In this document: positions 55,285-62,315 of the stretch, one piece after another
Position numbering within the stretch: the stretch's first letter is position 1
How the letters are laid out: every line of letters starts with the position of its first letter
DNA from: Occultella glacieicola
GTDB taxonomy: Bacteria; Actinomycetota; Actinomycetes; Actinomycetales; Beutenbergiaceae
NCBI RefSeq assembly: GCF_004353825.1
Contig: NZ_SMNA01000013.1
Location: 1-64,000, forward strand
Direction of reading: 5' to 3'
Length of the DNA: 64,000 nucleotides
The notes under the pieces: model-generated
Seen by the model: only the letters and a program-made list of their open reading frames with translations
What the model was told of the DNA's origin: nothing
Database searches by the model: none
Translations under genes and position numbers: made by a program

Positions 55285-56592
55285 TCAGCCGACCCGGCTG
55301 GCTCGGCCGACCCGGCTCGCCGCCACCGCCGCCCGTCCCATCCGCGAGAGCCGGCGCAGCGCCTCGGCGTGCACGCGCTCCGCGGCGGCGCGGGCCGCGC
55401 CCGGGTCCGCGACCACCCGGGCGAGCCGCTCGATGACTCCGGCTGCGCCGTCGTCGATCTCGTTGACCATGTGCGTCCCGCCCAGGTCCGCGTACATCGC
55501 GCCCTTGACCGTGTCGGTCGGCTGGCGCAGGTAGGTGCCGGGCGTGCCCGCCGTGGTGGCCAGGATCGGGGAGTGGCACTCGATGCTGACGACGGCGGCC
55601 GCTCGCGCGTACGTGGCGGTCGCCGTGGGCAGGTCCCAGAAGCCGTCCACGATCGCGACCCGGTCGCGGACGTCGCGCGGCAGGGTGGCCGGCCAGTACT
55701 CGGCGATGAGGTCGACGGCGTAGCTCATCTCGGGCGCGATGAGCACCTGCCGGCCCGTGGTCCGGACCCACCAGGCGATGGTCTCGGTCAGGACGGCCAG
55801 GTCGCGCGGGGTGAACGCCTCGTTCACGGCGTCCTTGGTCAGATCGGCGGCGGTGACCGGCAGGTTCCGGAGGTGCGCGTACGGCGTGTACCGCAGCCGG
55901 GGCACGGCGACGAGGAAGCCGGGCTCCAGGCCGTGGTCGGCGAGCACCGCGTCGGCGCCGGCCTCGTCGCGGATGTCGAACGCGAACGTGGCGTCCGGGC
56001 CCGGCTCGAGGATCTCGGCGCGGACGCCCTGACCCTGGAGGTAGGCCAGCGAGATGGTGTCCCGGCAGAACACGAACGCGGCGCCGTCGAGGATCTCGCG
56101 GGCCTCGTCGTCGAGGTGGCCGGGGGCGATCGCGCCGACCACCCGGCGGGCGTCGGGGAGCTGGAACGGCATGAAGTTGCCGAGCGGGTCGAAGGTGATG
56201 CCGAAGAATCCGTACGGCTTGCCGGAGGGGCGCCAGGCGTTCAGTCCGGGCCTCGAGCCCATGCCGGCCGCGCTGCCGTGGATGAACAGGTCCGCCTCGT
56301 CGAACGCGCGCGCCAGCTCCGGGGTGTCCGGGCGACCGTCGGGGCCGATGTCGCCGTAGGCGAACTCGAGGTCGGGGAACCGGTCGGCGAGCATGGCCTG
56401 CTCCCGGTCGCCCAGGCTGCCGGGCCACAGGATGATCCGGCTCGCGCCGGCACCGAGCAGCGCCGTGATCGCGCCCGGCGTGTGGGCCACGTCCCCGATG
56501 TTGATGGTCTGCCAGGAGGACCGGAGCAGGATCGTTCCGGCTCCCTCGGTCTCGGCAGGAGTGTCTTGAAGCATCGTTGCATCACCAGTCAT
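55285..56592 (-). CDS. Polysaccharide pyruvyl transferase family protein
   Basis: A protein of 435 residues. RSSWQTINIGDVAHTPGAI, FIHGSAAGMGSRPGLNAWR and later VSIECHSPILATTAGTPGTYLRQ match the polysaccharide pyruvyl transferase fold (GT-B-like), whose members attach pyruvate ketals to cell-surface sugars. No glycosyltransferase or polymer gene lies nearby and some family members have no known role, so function is open. Start uncertain: ATG 56592 has no ribosome site and ATG 56574 has only a weak GGTGAT. The C-terminus has a short repeat (ASRVGRASRVG). Confidence 0.78.
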   Translation of the reverse strand: MTGDATMLQDTPAETEGAGTILLRSSWQTINIGDVAHTPGAITALLGAGASRIILWPGSLGDREQAMLADRFPDLEFAYGDIGPDGRPDTPELARAFDEADLFIHGSAAGMGSRPGLNAWRPSGKPYGFFGITFDPLGNFMPFQLPDARRVVGAIAPGHLDDEAREILDGAAFVFCRDTISLAYLQGQGVRAEILEPGPDATFAFDIRDEAGADAVLADHGLEPGFLVAVPRLRYTPYAHLRNLPVTAADLTKDAVNEAFTPRDLAVLTETIAWWVRTTGRQVLIAPEMSYAVDLIAEYWPATLPRDVRDRVAIVDGFWDLPTATATYARAAAVVSIECHSPILATTAGTPGTYLRQPTDTVKGAMYADLGGTHMVNEIDDGAAGVIERLARVVADPGAARAAAERVHAEALRRLSRMGRAAVAASRVGRASRVG

Positions 56593-56651
56593 GCCGGCAG
56601 CATAGCGCCTTCACTGACGGGGGATTCGCCCGGATCGGGCCGCCCCGCTGC

Positions 56652-57695
56652 TCAGCCGCTGATGCTGGAGGCCCGGACCACGAGTTCCGGCTCGAACTCC
56701 ACCTGCTCGGCGGCCGCACCCTCGGCGCCCCGACGCAGCAGCATGTCCGCGGCCGTCCAGCCCATCTTGTACATCGGCTGACGCACCGACGTGAGCGGCG
56801 TAGCGAGCATGTTCGCGAACATGACGTCGTCGTAGCCCACCACGGCCATCTCGCCCGGCACCGAGACGCCCAGGTCCCGCAGCGCTCGCAGCGCCCCGAG
56901 TGCGGTCACGTCGTTCACGCAGAACGCGGCGCTCGGGACGGGCCCGGCGCTAGCGAGGAGCCGGCGCATCCCCTCGTCCCCGCCGTCGGCGTTGAGTGCC
57001 TCGAGCGGGATCTCGACGAGCGCCTCCGCCGGGTCCAGGCCGTGCGCGGCGAGCGTCTGCAGCACTCCCTCGCGCCGGTCCGCGCACTGGCGCAGGGTCA
57101 GCGGCCCGTTCAGGAAGGCCAGCCGGGTGTGACCCTGCGCGAGCAGGTGCTCAGTGGCCAGGGCCCCGCCGCCGACGTCATCGACGGCGACCGACGGCAG
57201 GTCCGGCAGGGGCGAGGTGTGGTCGAGGAGCACCACGTCGATGCCGCGCCCACGCATCGCCAGGAGGGTGTCCAGGCTGCCCTCCGAGGGGGTGGCGATC
57301 ACGCCGCGCACGCCGTGCTCCTCGAACAGGCGCAGATACCGGCCCTCCCGCTCCGGGTTCTCGTCCGAGCTGCACAGCATCAGCGTGTACTCGTCCTGCG
57401 CCAGGCGGTCCTCGATGCCGCGGGCCATCTCGGTGAAGAACGGGTTCGCGATGTCGAGCACCACGGCTCCGACGGTGTTCAGCTCGCCGCTGCGCAGCTG
57501 GCGCGCGGAGGCGTTGCGCACGAACGAGAGTTCCTTGATCGCGGCCTCGACCTTGGCCCGGGTGCTCGGCGCGACGTTCGCCGGCCGGTTCAGCACGTTC
57601 GACACCGTGCCCACCGAGACGCCGGCGAGTCTGGCCACGTCCGTGACGCTCGGGCGCTTGCCGTTGCGCACCGGGCCGGGTTGGGTCGCCGTCAT
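56652..57695 (-). CDS. LacI-family regulator, probably of the rhamnose genes
   Basis: A protein of 347 residues. A helix-turn-helix PSVTDVARLAGVSVGTVSNVLN, hinge NASARQLRSG and an effector domain with FCVNDVTALGALRALRDLG and GYDDVMFANMLATPLTSVRQP. GAGGAGA lies just before ATG 57695. A TGTAACGATTCA site 89 bases upstream is consistent with autoregulation, and the same motif precedes the rhamnose isomerase operon and the FMN enzyme. The effector is probably rhamnose or a catabolite; this is inferred. Confidence 0.92.
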   Translation of the reverse strand: MTATQPGPVRNGKRPSVTDVARLAGVSVGTVSNVLNRPANVAPSTRAKVEAAIKELSFVRNASARQLRSGELNTVGAVVLDIANPFFTEMARGIEDRLAQDEYTLMLCSSDENPEREGRYLRLFEEHGVRGVIATPSEGSLDTLLAMRGRGIDVVLLDHTSPLPDLPSVAVDDVGGGALATEHLLAQGHTRLAFLNGPLTLRQCADRREGVLQTLAAHGLDPAEALVEIPLEALNADGGDEGMRRLLASAGPVPSAAFCVNDVTALGALRALRDLGVSVPGEMAVVGYDDVMFANMLATPLTSVRQPMYKMGWTAADMLLRRGAEGAAAEQVEFEPELVVRASSISG

Positions 57696-57783
57696 GATTC
57701 TCCTCGCGGGTCTGAGCACGATCGGGCCGGGTCACTCCCCTGCGTCCCCCGGACGAAACCGCGGCTGCCCTGCCCAGACCGAG

Positions 57784-57795
57784 TGTAACGATTCA
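57784..57795. promoter_or_regulatory. Rhamnose-type operator TGTAACGATTCA
   Basis: One mismatch from TGAAACGATTCA. It lies between the LacI gene (transcribed leftward from 57695) and the 3' end of the dehydrogenase gene, placing it in the LacI promoter region. Confidence 0.5.
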
Positions 57796-57823
57796 CGCCC
57801 CCGGGTGGGTGGAGCCGGGAGGA

Positions 57824-58831
57824 TCAGAGCCGCGGGTCGATGTGGACCTTCGGTCCGCGGCCGCCGGGCCGAGCGCCGTCGAGCACAGCGGCGGCCTCGG
57901 CGAGGGGGACGGTGGCGGCCACCAGCGGTCGAGGATCCACGAGACCGGCGGCGTACGCGCCGATCGCGTCCGCCAGGCCCGCGGACGCGCCCAGGATGCC
58001 GACCGCGGTCACGTCCCGGAACACCAGTGACCGGCTGTCGATCGGGCTCGGGGTCTCCGCGATGCCGATGTACACGACCCGGCCGGCGGGTTCGACGAGG
58101 TCGACGGCCCGGGCCGGCACGCCAGCACCGGTGGAGGCATCGACGACGGCGTCCCACGGTTCGTCGGGGAGCGTCGCCTCGGTCCAGGCGTGCGTCAGGC
58201 CGAGGGAGCGGGCGAACTCCAGGGACTGCTCGTCCGGCCCGAGCAGGTGCGCCTGCGCGCCGGCCGCCTGGGCGAACAGGGCCGTGAGCAGCCCGATCGT
58301 GCCGGGCCCGACCACGAGCAGGCGGTCGCCCGGGCCGACGTTCGCGGCCCTCAGGGCCCGCACCGCGTTCCCGCCGGGCTCCACCATCGCCCCGGCCGTG
58401 TCGTCCAGGGATTCCGGCAGGGCGTGCAGCGCCGACCCGGGCACCAGCAATTGCTCGGCGAGGGCTCCGTGCCAGCCGCCGCGGATGCCGATCTCGTACC
58501 GGTCCGCGCACACGTGGTGCCGGCCGGCCAGGCACCGGCGGCAGTGGCCGCAGCCGAGCATCGTGTCGCCCGTGGTGCGCCGACCCACCCAGGCCGGATC
58601 GACGCCGTCGCCCACCGCACTGACCGTGCCGCACCACTCGTGGCCGGGCCGCAACGGGTAGGCCGCCTGACCGTCGGCCAGGTAACTCATCTCGCCCGTG
58701 AACAACTCGACGTCGGTGCCGCAGACGCCGACCCGGCTCACGTCCACGACCACCTGCCCGGGTCCCGGCTCGGGCGCCGCGACGTCCGCGACCTGAGCCG
58801 AGCGCGGGCCGGTCAGCAGCACCGCCCTCAC
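57824..58831 (-). CDS. Zinc-dependent medium-chain dehydrogenase
   Basis: A protein of 335 residues with the catalytic zinc motif VGVCGTDVELF, GHEWCGTV, four structural zinc cysteines in CGHCRRCLAGRHHVC and Rossmann motif LVVGPGTIGLL. It belongs to the sugar/threonine/polyol dehydrogenase group and may oxidise a sugar at C1 or a sugar-derived alcohol. It is divergent from an IlvD/Edd dehydratase, which together would fit a non-phosphorylative sugar-acid route; substrate unproven. GTG 58831 is assigned without a clear ribosome site. Confidence 0.85.
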   Translation of the reverse strand: MRAVLLTGPRSAQVADVAAPEPGPGQVVVDVSRVGVCGTDVELFTGEMSYLADGQAAYPLRPGHEWCGTVSAVGDGVDPAWVGRRTTGDTMLGCGHCRRCLAGRHHVCADRYEIGIRGGWHGALAEQLLVPGSALHALPESLDDTAGAMVEPGGNAVRALRAANVGPGDRLLVVGPGTIGLLTALFAQAAGAQAHLLGPDEQSLEFARSLGLTHAWTEATLPDEPWDAVVDASTGAGVPARAVDLVEPAGRVVYIGIAETPSPIDSRSLVFRDVTAVGILGASAGLADAIGAYAAGLVDPRPLVAATVPLAEAAAVLDGARPGGRGPKVHIDPRL

Positions 58832-58988
58832 GCCGGGACCGGTCCGGCCGGGCGTGCCGCGGGGCGCCCCGGGCTGACTAGGCTGGCGGCCAACGGAGTC
58901 ATCGTCGAATCGTTCCTCGCAGGTGGAGGGGCAGGTGCGCGTGCGAACCCACCCTAGGGCCCGCGGCGCCGCAATCGGAGGAGTGAGA

Positions 58989-60719
58989 GTGACCGAGCAG
59001 AGCCGTGAGTTGCGCAGTCAGCAGTGGTACGCGGGGCAGGGGCGGGACGCCTACATCCACCGGGCCTGGATGCGCCGCGGCGTGCCCGCGGACGCGTTCG
59101 AGGGGCACAAGCCGCACATCGCGATCGCGAACACCGCCTCCGACCTGGCCCCCTGCAACTCCCACCTGAACGAGGTCGCCTCGAGCGTGCGGGACGGTGT
59201 GCTCGAGGCCGGCGGCGTCCCGCTGAACATGCCGGTGGTCTCCCTCGGCGAGACCCAGCTGCGGCCCACCGCCATGCTCTGGCGGAACATGGCCGCGATG
59301 AGCATCGAGGAGATGATCCGCGGCAACCCGATCGACGGCGTGGTGCTGCTCGGCGGCTGCGACAAGACGATCCCCGCGCTGCTCATGGGCGCGGCCTCGG
59401 TCGGCCTGCCGGCCGTGGTGGTGCCGGGCGGGCCGATGCTGACCGGCACGTTCCAGGGCGTCGCGCTGGGCTGTGGCACCGACGTGTGGCGGCTGTCGGA
59501 GGAGGTCCGGGCCGGCACGCTGCCGGCCGAGCAGTTCACCCGGTCGGAGTCGGCGATGATCCGCTCCCGCGGGCACTGCAACACGATGGGCACCGCGTCC
59601 ACGATGGGGTTGCTGGCCGAGGCGCTCGGCATGGTCCTGCCCGGGCTGGCCGGCACCCCGGCCCCGGACAGCCGGCTGCTCGAGGGCTCCCACGCGACCG
59701 GCCGGCTCATCGTCGAGATGGTCGGAGCAGAACGCGGACCCGCGCAGGTGCTGACCAGGGCCTCCTTCCACAACGCCATCGTCACGCTCGCCGCCATCGG
59801 GGGCTCGACCAACGCCGTCGTGCACCTGCTCGCGATCGCGGGCCGCCTCGGCATCGACGTGACCCTCGACGACTTCGACCGGATCGGCTCCCACGTCCCG
59901 CTGCTCGTCGACCTGCAGCCGGCCGGGCGGTTCCTCATGGACGACCTCTACCGCGCCGGCGGGCTGCACGCCGTGCTGGCCCAGGTGCGGGACCTCCTCG
60001 ACCCGACCGCGCTCACCGTGGACGGAACCCGCCTGGTCGACCACCTCGACGACGTGCCGATCTGGGACCCGGAGGTGATCCGGGTGCGCGAGGCCCCGGT
60101 GCTGACCGAGGCCGGCATCGCGGTGCTGCGCGGCAACCTCGCCCCGGGCGGCGCGATCATCAAGCCCGCCGCGGCCACGCCCGAACTCCTGCAGCACCGC
60201 GGCAAGGCGGTTGTGTTCGACTCGATCGAGGATTTCCACGCCCGGATCGACGACCCGGACCTGGAGGTCGACGGCTCGAGCGTGCTGGTGCTGCGCGGCT
60301 GCGGACCGAAGGGCTACCCGGGCATGCCGGAGGTCGCGAACATGCCGATCCCCAAGCGCCTGGTGGAGCTGGGTGTGCGGGACATGGTGCGCATCTGTGA
60401 CGGCCGGATGAGCGGGACGGCGTACGGCACCGTGGTGCTGCACGTCTCGCCCGAGGCCGCGGCCGGTGGGCCGCTCGCCCTGGTCCGCACCGGCGACACG
60501 ATCGTGCTCGACGTGGCCGGCCGGCGCCTCGACCTGGACGTCCCGGACGAGGAGCTCGCGGCGCGGGTCCCGAACGAGGCGACGGTGGCCGGGTTCGCGG
60601 CGCCGACCCGTGGCTGGGAGCGGCTGTACGTCGACCACGTGCTGCAGGCGGACTCGGGCGCGGACCTGGACATCCTGGTCGGCGCGAGCGGTCACGAGGT
60701 GAGCCGCGAGTCCCACTGA
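58989..60719 (+). CDS. IlvD/Edd-family sugar-acid dehydratase
   Basis: A protein of 576 residues. Three cysteines that hold the [2Fe-2S] cluster are at 56 (LAPCNSHL), 124 (LGGCDKTIPA) and 197 (GHCNTMGTASTM), with metal site ICDGRMSGTAYG near the C-terminus. The length and motif variants fit the L-arabinonate/D-xylonate/galactonate dehydratase branch more than biosynthetic IlvD. It converts an aldonic acid to the 2-keto-3-deoxy acid. GTG 58989 lies 5 bases after GGAGGAG. It is divergent from the zinc dehydrogenase. Biosynthetic dihydroxy-acid dehydratase is a less likely alternative. Confidence 0.88.
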   Translation: MTEQSRELRSQQWYAGQGRDAYIHRAWMRRGVPADAFEGHKPHIAIANTASDLAPCNSHLNEVASSVRDGVLEAGGVPLNMPVVSLGETQLRPTAMLWRNMAAMSIEEMIRGNPIDGVVLLGGCDKTIPALLMGAASVGLPAVVVPGGPMLTGTFQGVALGCGTDVWRLSEEVRAGTLPAEQFTRSESAMIRSRGHCNTMGTASTMGLLAEALGMVLPGLAGTPAPDSRLLEGSHATGRLIVEMVGAERGPAQVLTRASFHNAIVTLAAIGGSTNAVVHLLAIAGRLGIDVTLDDFDRIGSHVPLLVDLQPAGRFLMDDLYRAGGLHAVLAQVRDLLDPTALTVDGTRLVDHLDDVPIWDPEVIRVREAPVLTEAGIAVLRGNLAPGGAIIKPAAATPELLQHRGKAVVFDSIEDFHARIDDPDLEVDGSSVLVLRGCGPKGYPGMPEVANMPIPKRLVELGVRDMVRICDGRMSGTAYGTVVLHVSPEAAAGGPLALVRTGDTIVLDVAGRRLDLDVPDEELAARVPNEATVAGFAAPTRGWERLYVDHVLQADSGADLDILVGASGHEVSRESH

Positions 60720-60821
60720 GGTCCCGCCGGCCGCCGTGTCGCAGCTCGCCGCGACCACCGGCACCCGGTGACGGCACCGGGTGTCGGGATCGGCCGCCAC
60801 GCGTCGAGTCAGCCGCCAAGC

Positions 60822-60857
60822 CCTCGAATCAGTCCCTGCCCGAGGACTGATTCGAGG
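60822..60857 (+). terminator. Perfect 14-bp hairpin after the dehydratase
   Basis: CCTCGAATCAGTCC (60822-60835) and GGACTGATTCGAGG (60844-60857) with an 8-base loop, about 100 bases after the dehydratase stop. The rest of the 350-base gap 60720-61069 holds GC-rich sequence with no recognisable gene, then the promoter and operator at 60966-61019. Confidence 0.72.
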
Positions 60858-60965
60858 CCGGAGTCGCGGTGTCGGCGGGCCGCGCCGGCCGGGCATCCCG
60901 GCACGCCCGGCCCGACCCAGCCCCGCCCGCCCCGGCCCGGGACCACGGCGGCGGTCGAGCATCGC

Positions 60966-61019
60966 TTGACACCCGCCGTCGGCCGCTTCTACTCTGAACG
61001 CAGATGGTGAATCGTTTCA
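60966..61019 (+). promoter_or_regulatory. Rhamnose operon promoter with operator TGAATCGTTTCA
   Basis: TTGACA (60966-60971) and TACTCT (60990-60995) with an 18-base spacer. TGAATCGTTTCA (61008-61019) lies at and just after the expected transcription start, where a LacI-type protein would block initiation. Two near-identical sites occur at 53877 and 57784. Confidence 0.65.
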
Positions 61020-61069
61020 GAGCCGAAGGCCGATCATCGTCGTACCGAACCAGACTTTTGGAGCTCACC

Positions 61070-62248
61070 ATGACCACGCCGGCCACCGTCGCGAACGGGG
61101 TGCGCGACGCCCTCGCCGCCCAGACCATCGAGCTGCCCTCGTGGGCGTTCGGGAACTCGGGCACCCGGTTCAAGGTGTTCGCGCAGGCCGGCGTGCCCCG
61201 CGACCCCTACGAGAAGATCGCCGACGTCGCGCAGGTGCACGCCTACACCGGCGCCGCGCCGCGCGTCTCGCTGCACATCCCGTGGGACCTCGTCGACGAC
61301 TACGACGCGCTCGCCACGCACGCCCGTGACCTCGGGGTGAGCATCGGGGCGATCAACTCGAACCTGTTCCAGGACGACGACTACATGCTCGGCTCGCTCA
61401 CCCACCCGGACGCCAAGGTCCGGGCGAAGGCGGTCAAGCACCACCTCGACTGCATCGACGTGATGCGCGCGACCGGGTCCACCGACCTGAAGCTGTGGCT
61501 GCCCGACGGCACGAACTACCCGGGCCAGGACGACATCCGGGCCCGCCAGGACCGGCTCGCCGAGGGCCTCGCGGAGATCTACGCGGCGCTCGACGACAAC
61601 CACCGGCTGCTCCTGGAGTACAAGTTCTTCGAGCCGTACTTCTACACGATGGACGTCCCGGACTGGGGCACCTCGCTGGTGCACTGCCTCGCGCTGGGGG
61701 AGCGGGCCACCGTGGTGCTGGACACCGGCCACCACGCCCCGAACACGAACATCGAATTCATCGTCGCCCAGCTGATCCGGCTCGGCCGCCTCGGTGCGTT
61801 CGACTTCAACTCCCGCTTCTACGCCGACGACGACCTCATGGTCGGCGCCGCGGACCCGTTCCAACTGTTCCGGATCATGAACGAGATCGTCGGCGCGGAT
61901 GCGCTCCGCGCCGAGTCCGGCGTGAACTTCATGCTCGACCAGTGCCACAACATCGAACCGAAGATCCAGGCCCAGATCCGGTCCGTCATGAACGTCCAGG
62001 AGGCCACCGCGAAGGCGCTGCTGGTGGACCGGGAGGCCCTGAAGGTCGCCCAGGCCAGCGGCGACGTGCTCGGCGCGAACGGCCTGCTCATGGACGCCTA
62101 CAACACCGACGTCCGCCCGCTCCTCGCGCAGGTGCGCGAGGACCAGGGCCTGGCTGCCGACCCCATCGCCGCCTACCGCGCGTCCGGGTACGGCGAGAAG
62201 ATCATCGCCGAGCGCGTCGGCGGCACCCAGGCCGGATGGGGCGCCTGA
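61070..62248 (+). CDS. rhaI: L-rhamnose isomerase (RhaI type)
   Basis: A protein of 392 residues of the xylose-isomerase-like TIM barrel group used by actinobacteria and rhizobia for rhamnose. Motifs include ELPSWAFGNSGTRFKVF, SLHIPWDLVDDYD, LKLWLPDGTNYPGQDD, LLEYKFFEPYFYTMD with a metal-binding Glu, LDTGHHAPNTNIEF and FDFNSRFYADDDLM. It converts L-rhamnose to L-rhamnulose. ATG 61070 follows GGAG by 6 bases; an in-frame start at 61004 would overlap the operator. The aldolase/dehydrogenase follows in the same operon. A cytoplasmic enzyme. Confidence 0.93.
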   Translation: MTTPATVANGVRDALAAQTIELPSWAFGNSGTRFKVFAQAGVPRDPYEKIADVAQVHAYTGAAPRVSLHIPWDLVDDYDALATHARDLGVSIGAINSNLFQDDDYMLGSLTHPDAKVRAKAVKHHLDCIDVMRATGSTDLKLWLPDGTNYPGQDDIRARQDRLAEGLAEIYAALDDNHRLLLEYKFFEPYFYTMDVPDWGTSLVHCLALGERATVVLDTGHHAPNTNIEFIVAQLIRLGRLGAFDFNSRFYADDDLMVGAADPFQLFRIMNEIVGADALRAESGVNFMLDQCHNIEPKIQAQIRSVMNVQEATAKALLVDREALKVAQASGDVLGANGLLMDAYNTDVRPLLAQVREDQGLAADPIAAYRASGYGEKIIAERVGGTQAGWGA

Positions 62249-62315
62249 CCTCCCGCCGCACCGGCGCCCGCAACCGGAACCGACTCCTACCACCCACGAG
62301 AGTGAAGGCTCTTCC

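Noticed and set aside
54155-56428. Minus-strand open frame of over 700 codons across the lactate oxidoreductase and pyruvyl transferase genes
   Set aside because: It spans two genes with recognised families and is dominated by Arg, Pro and Gly; no motif is seen.
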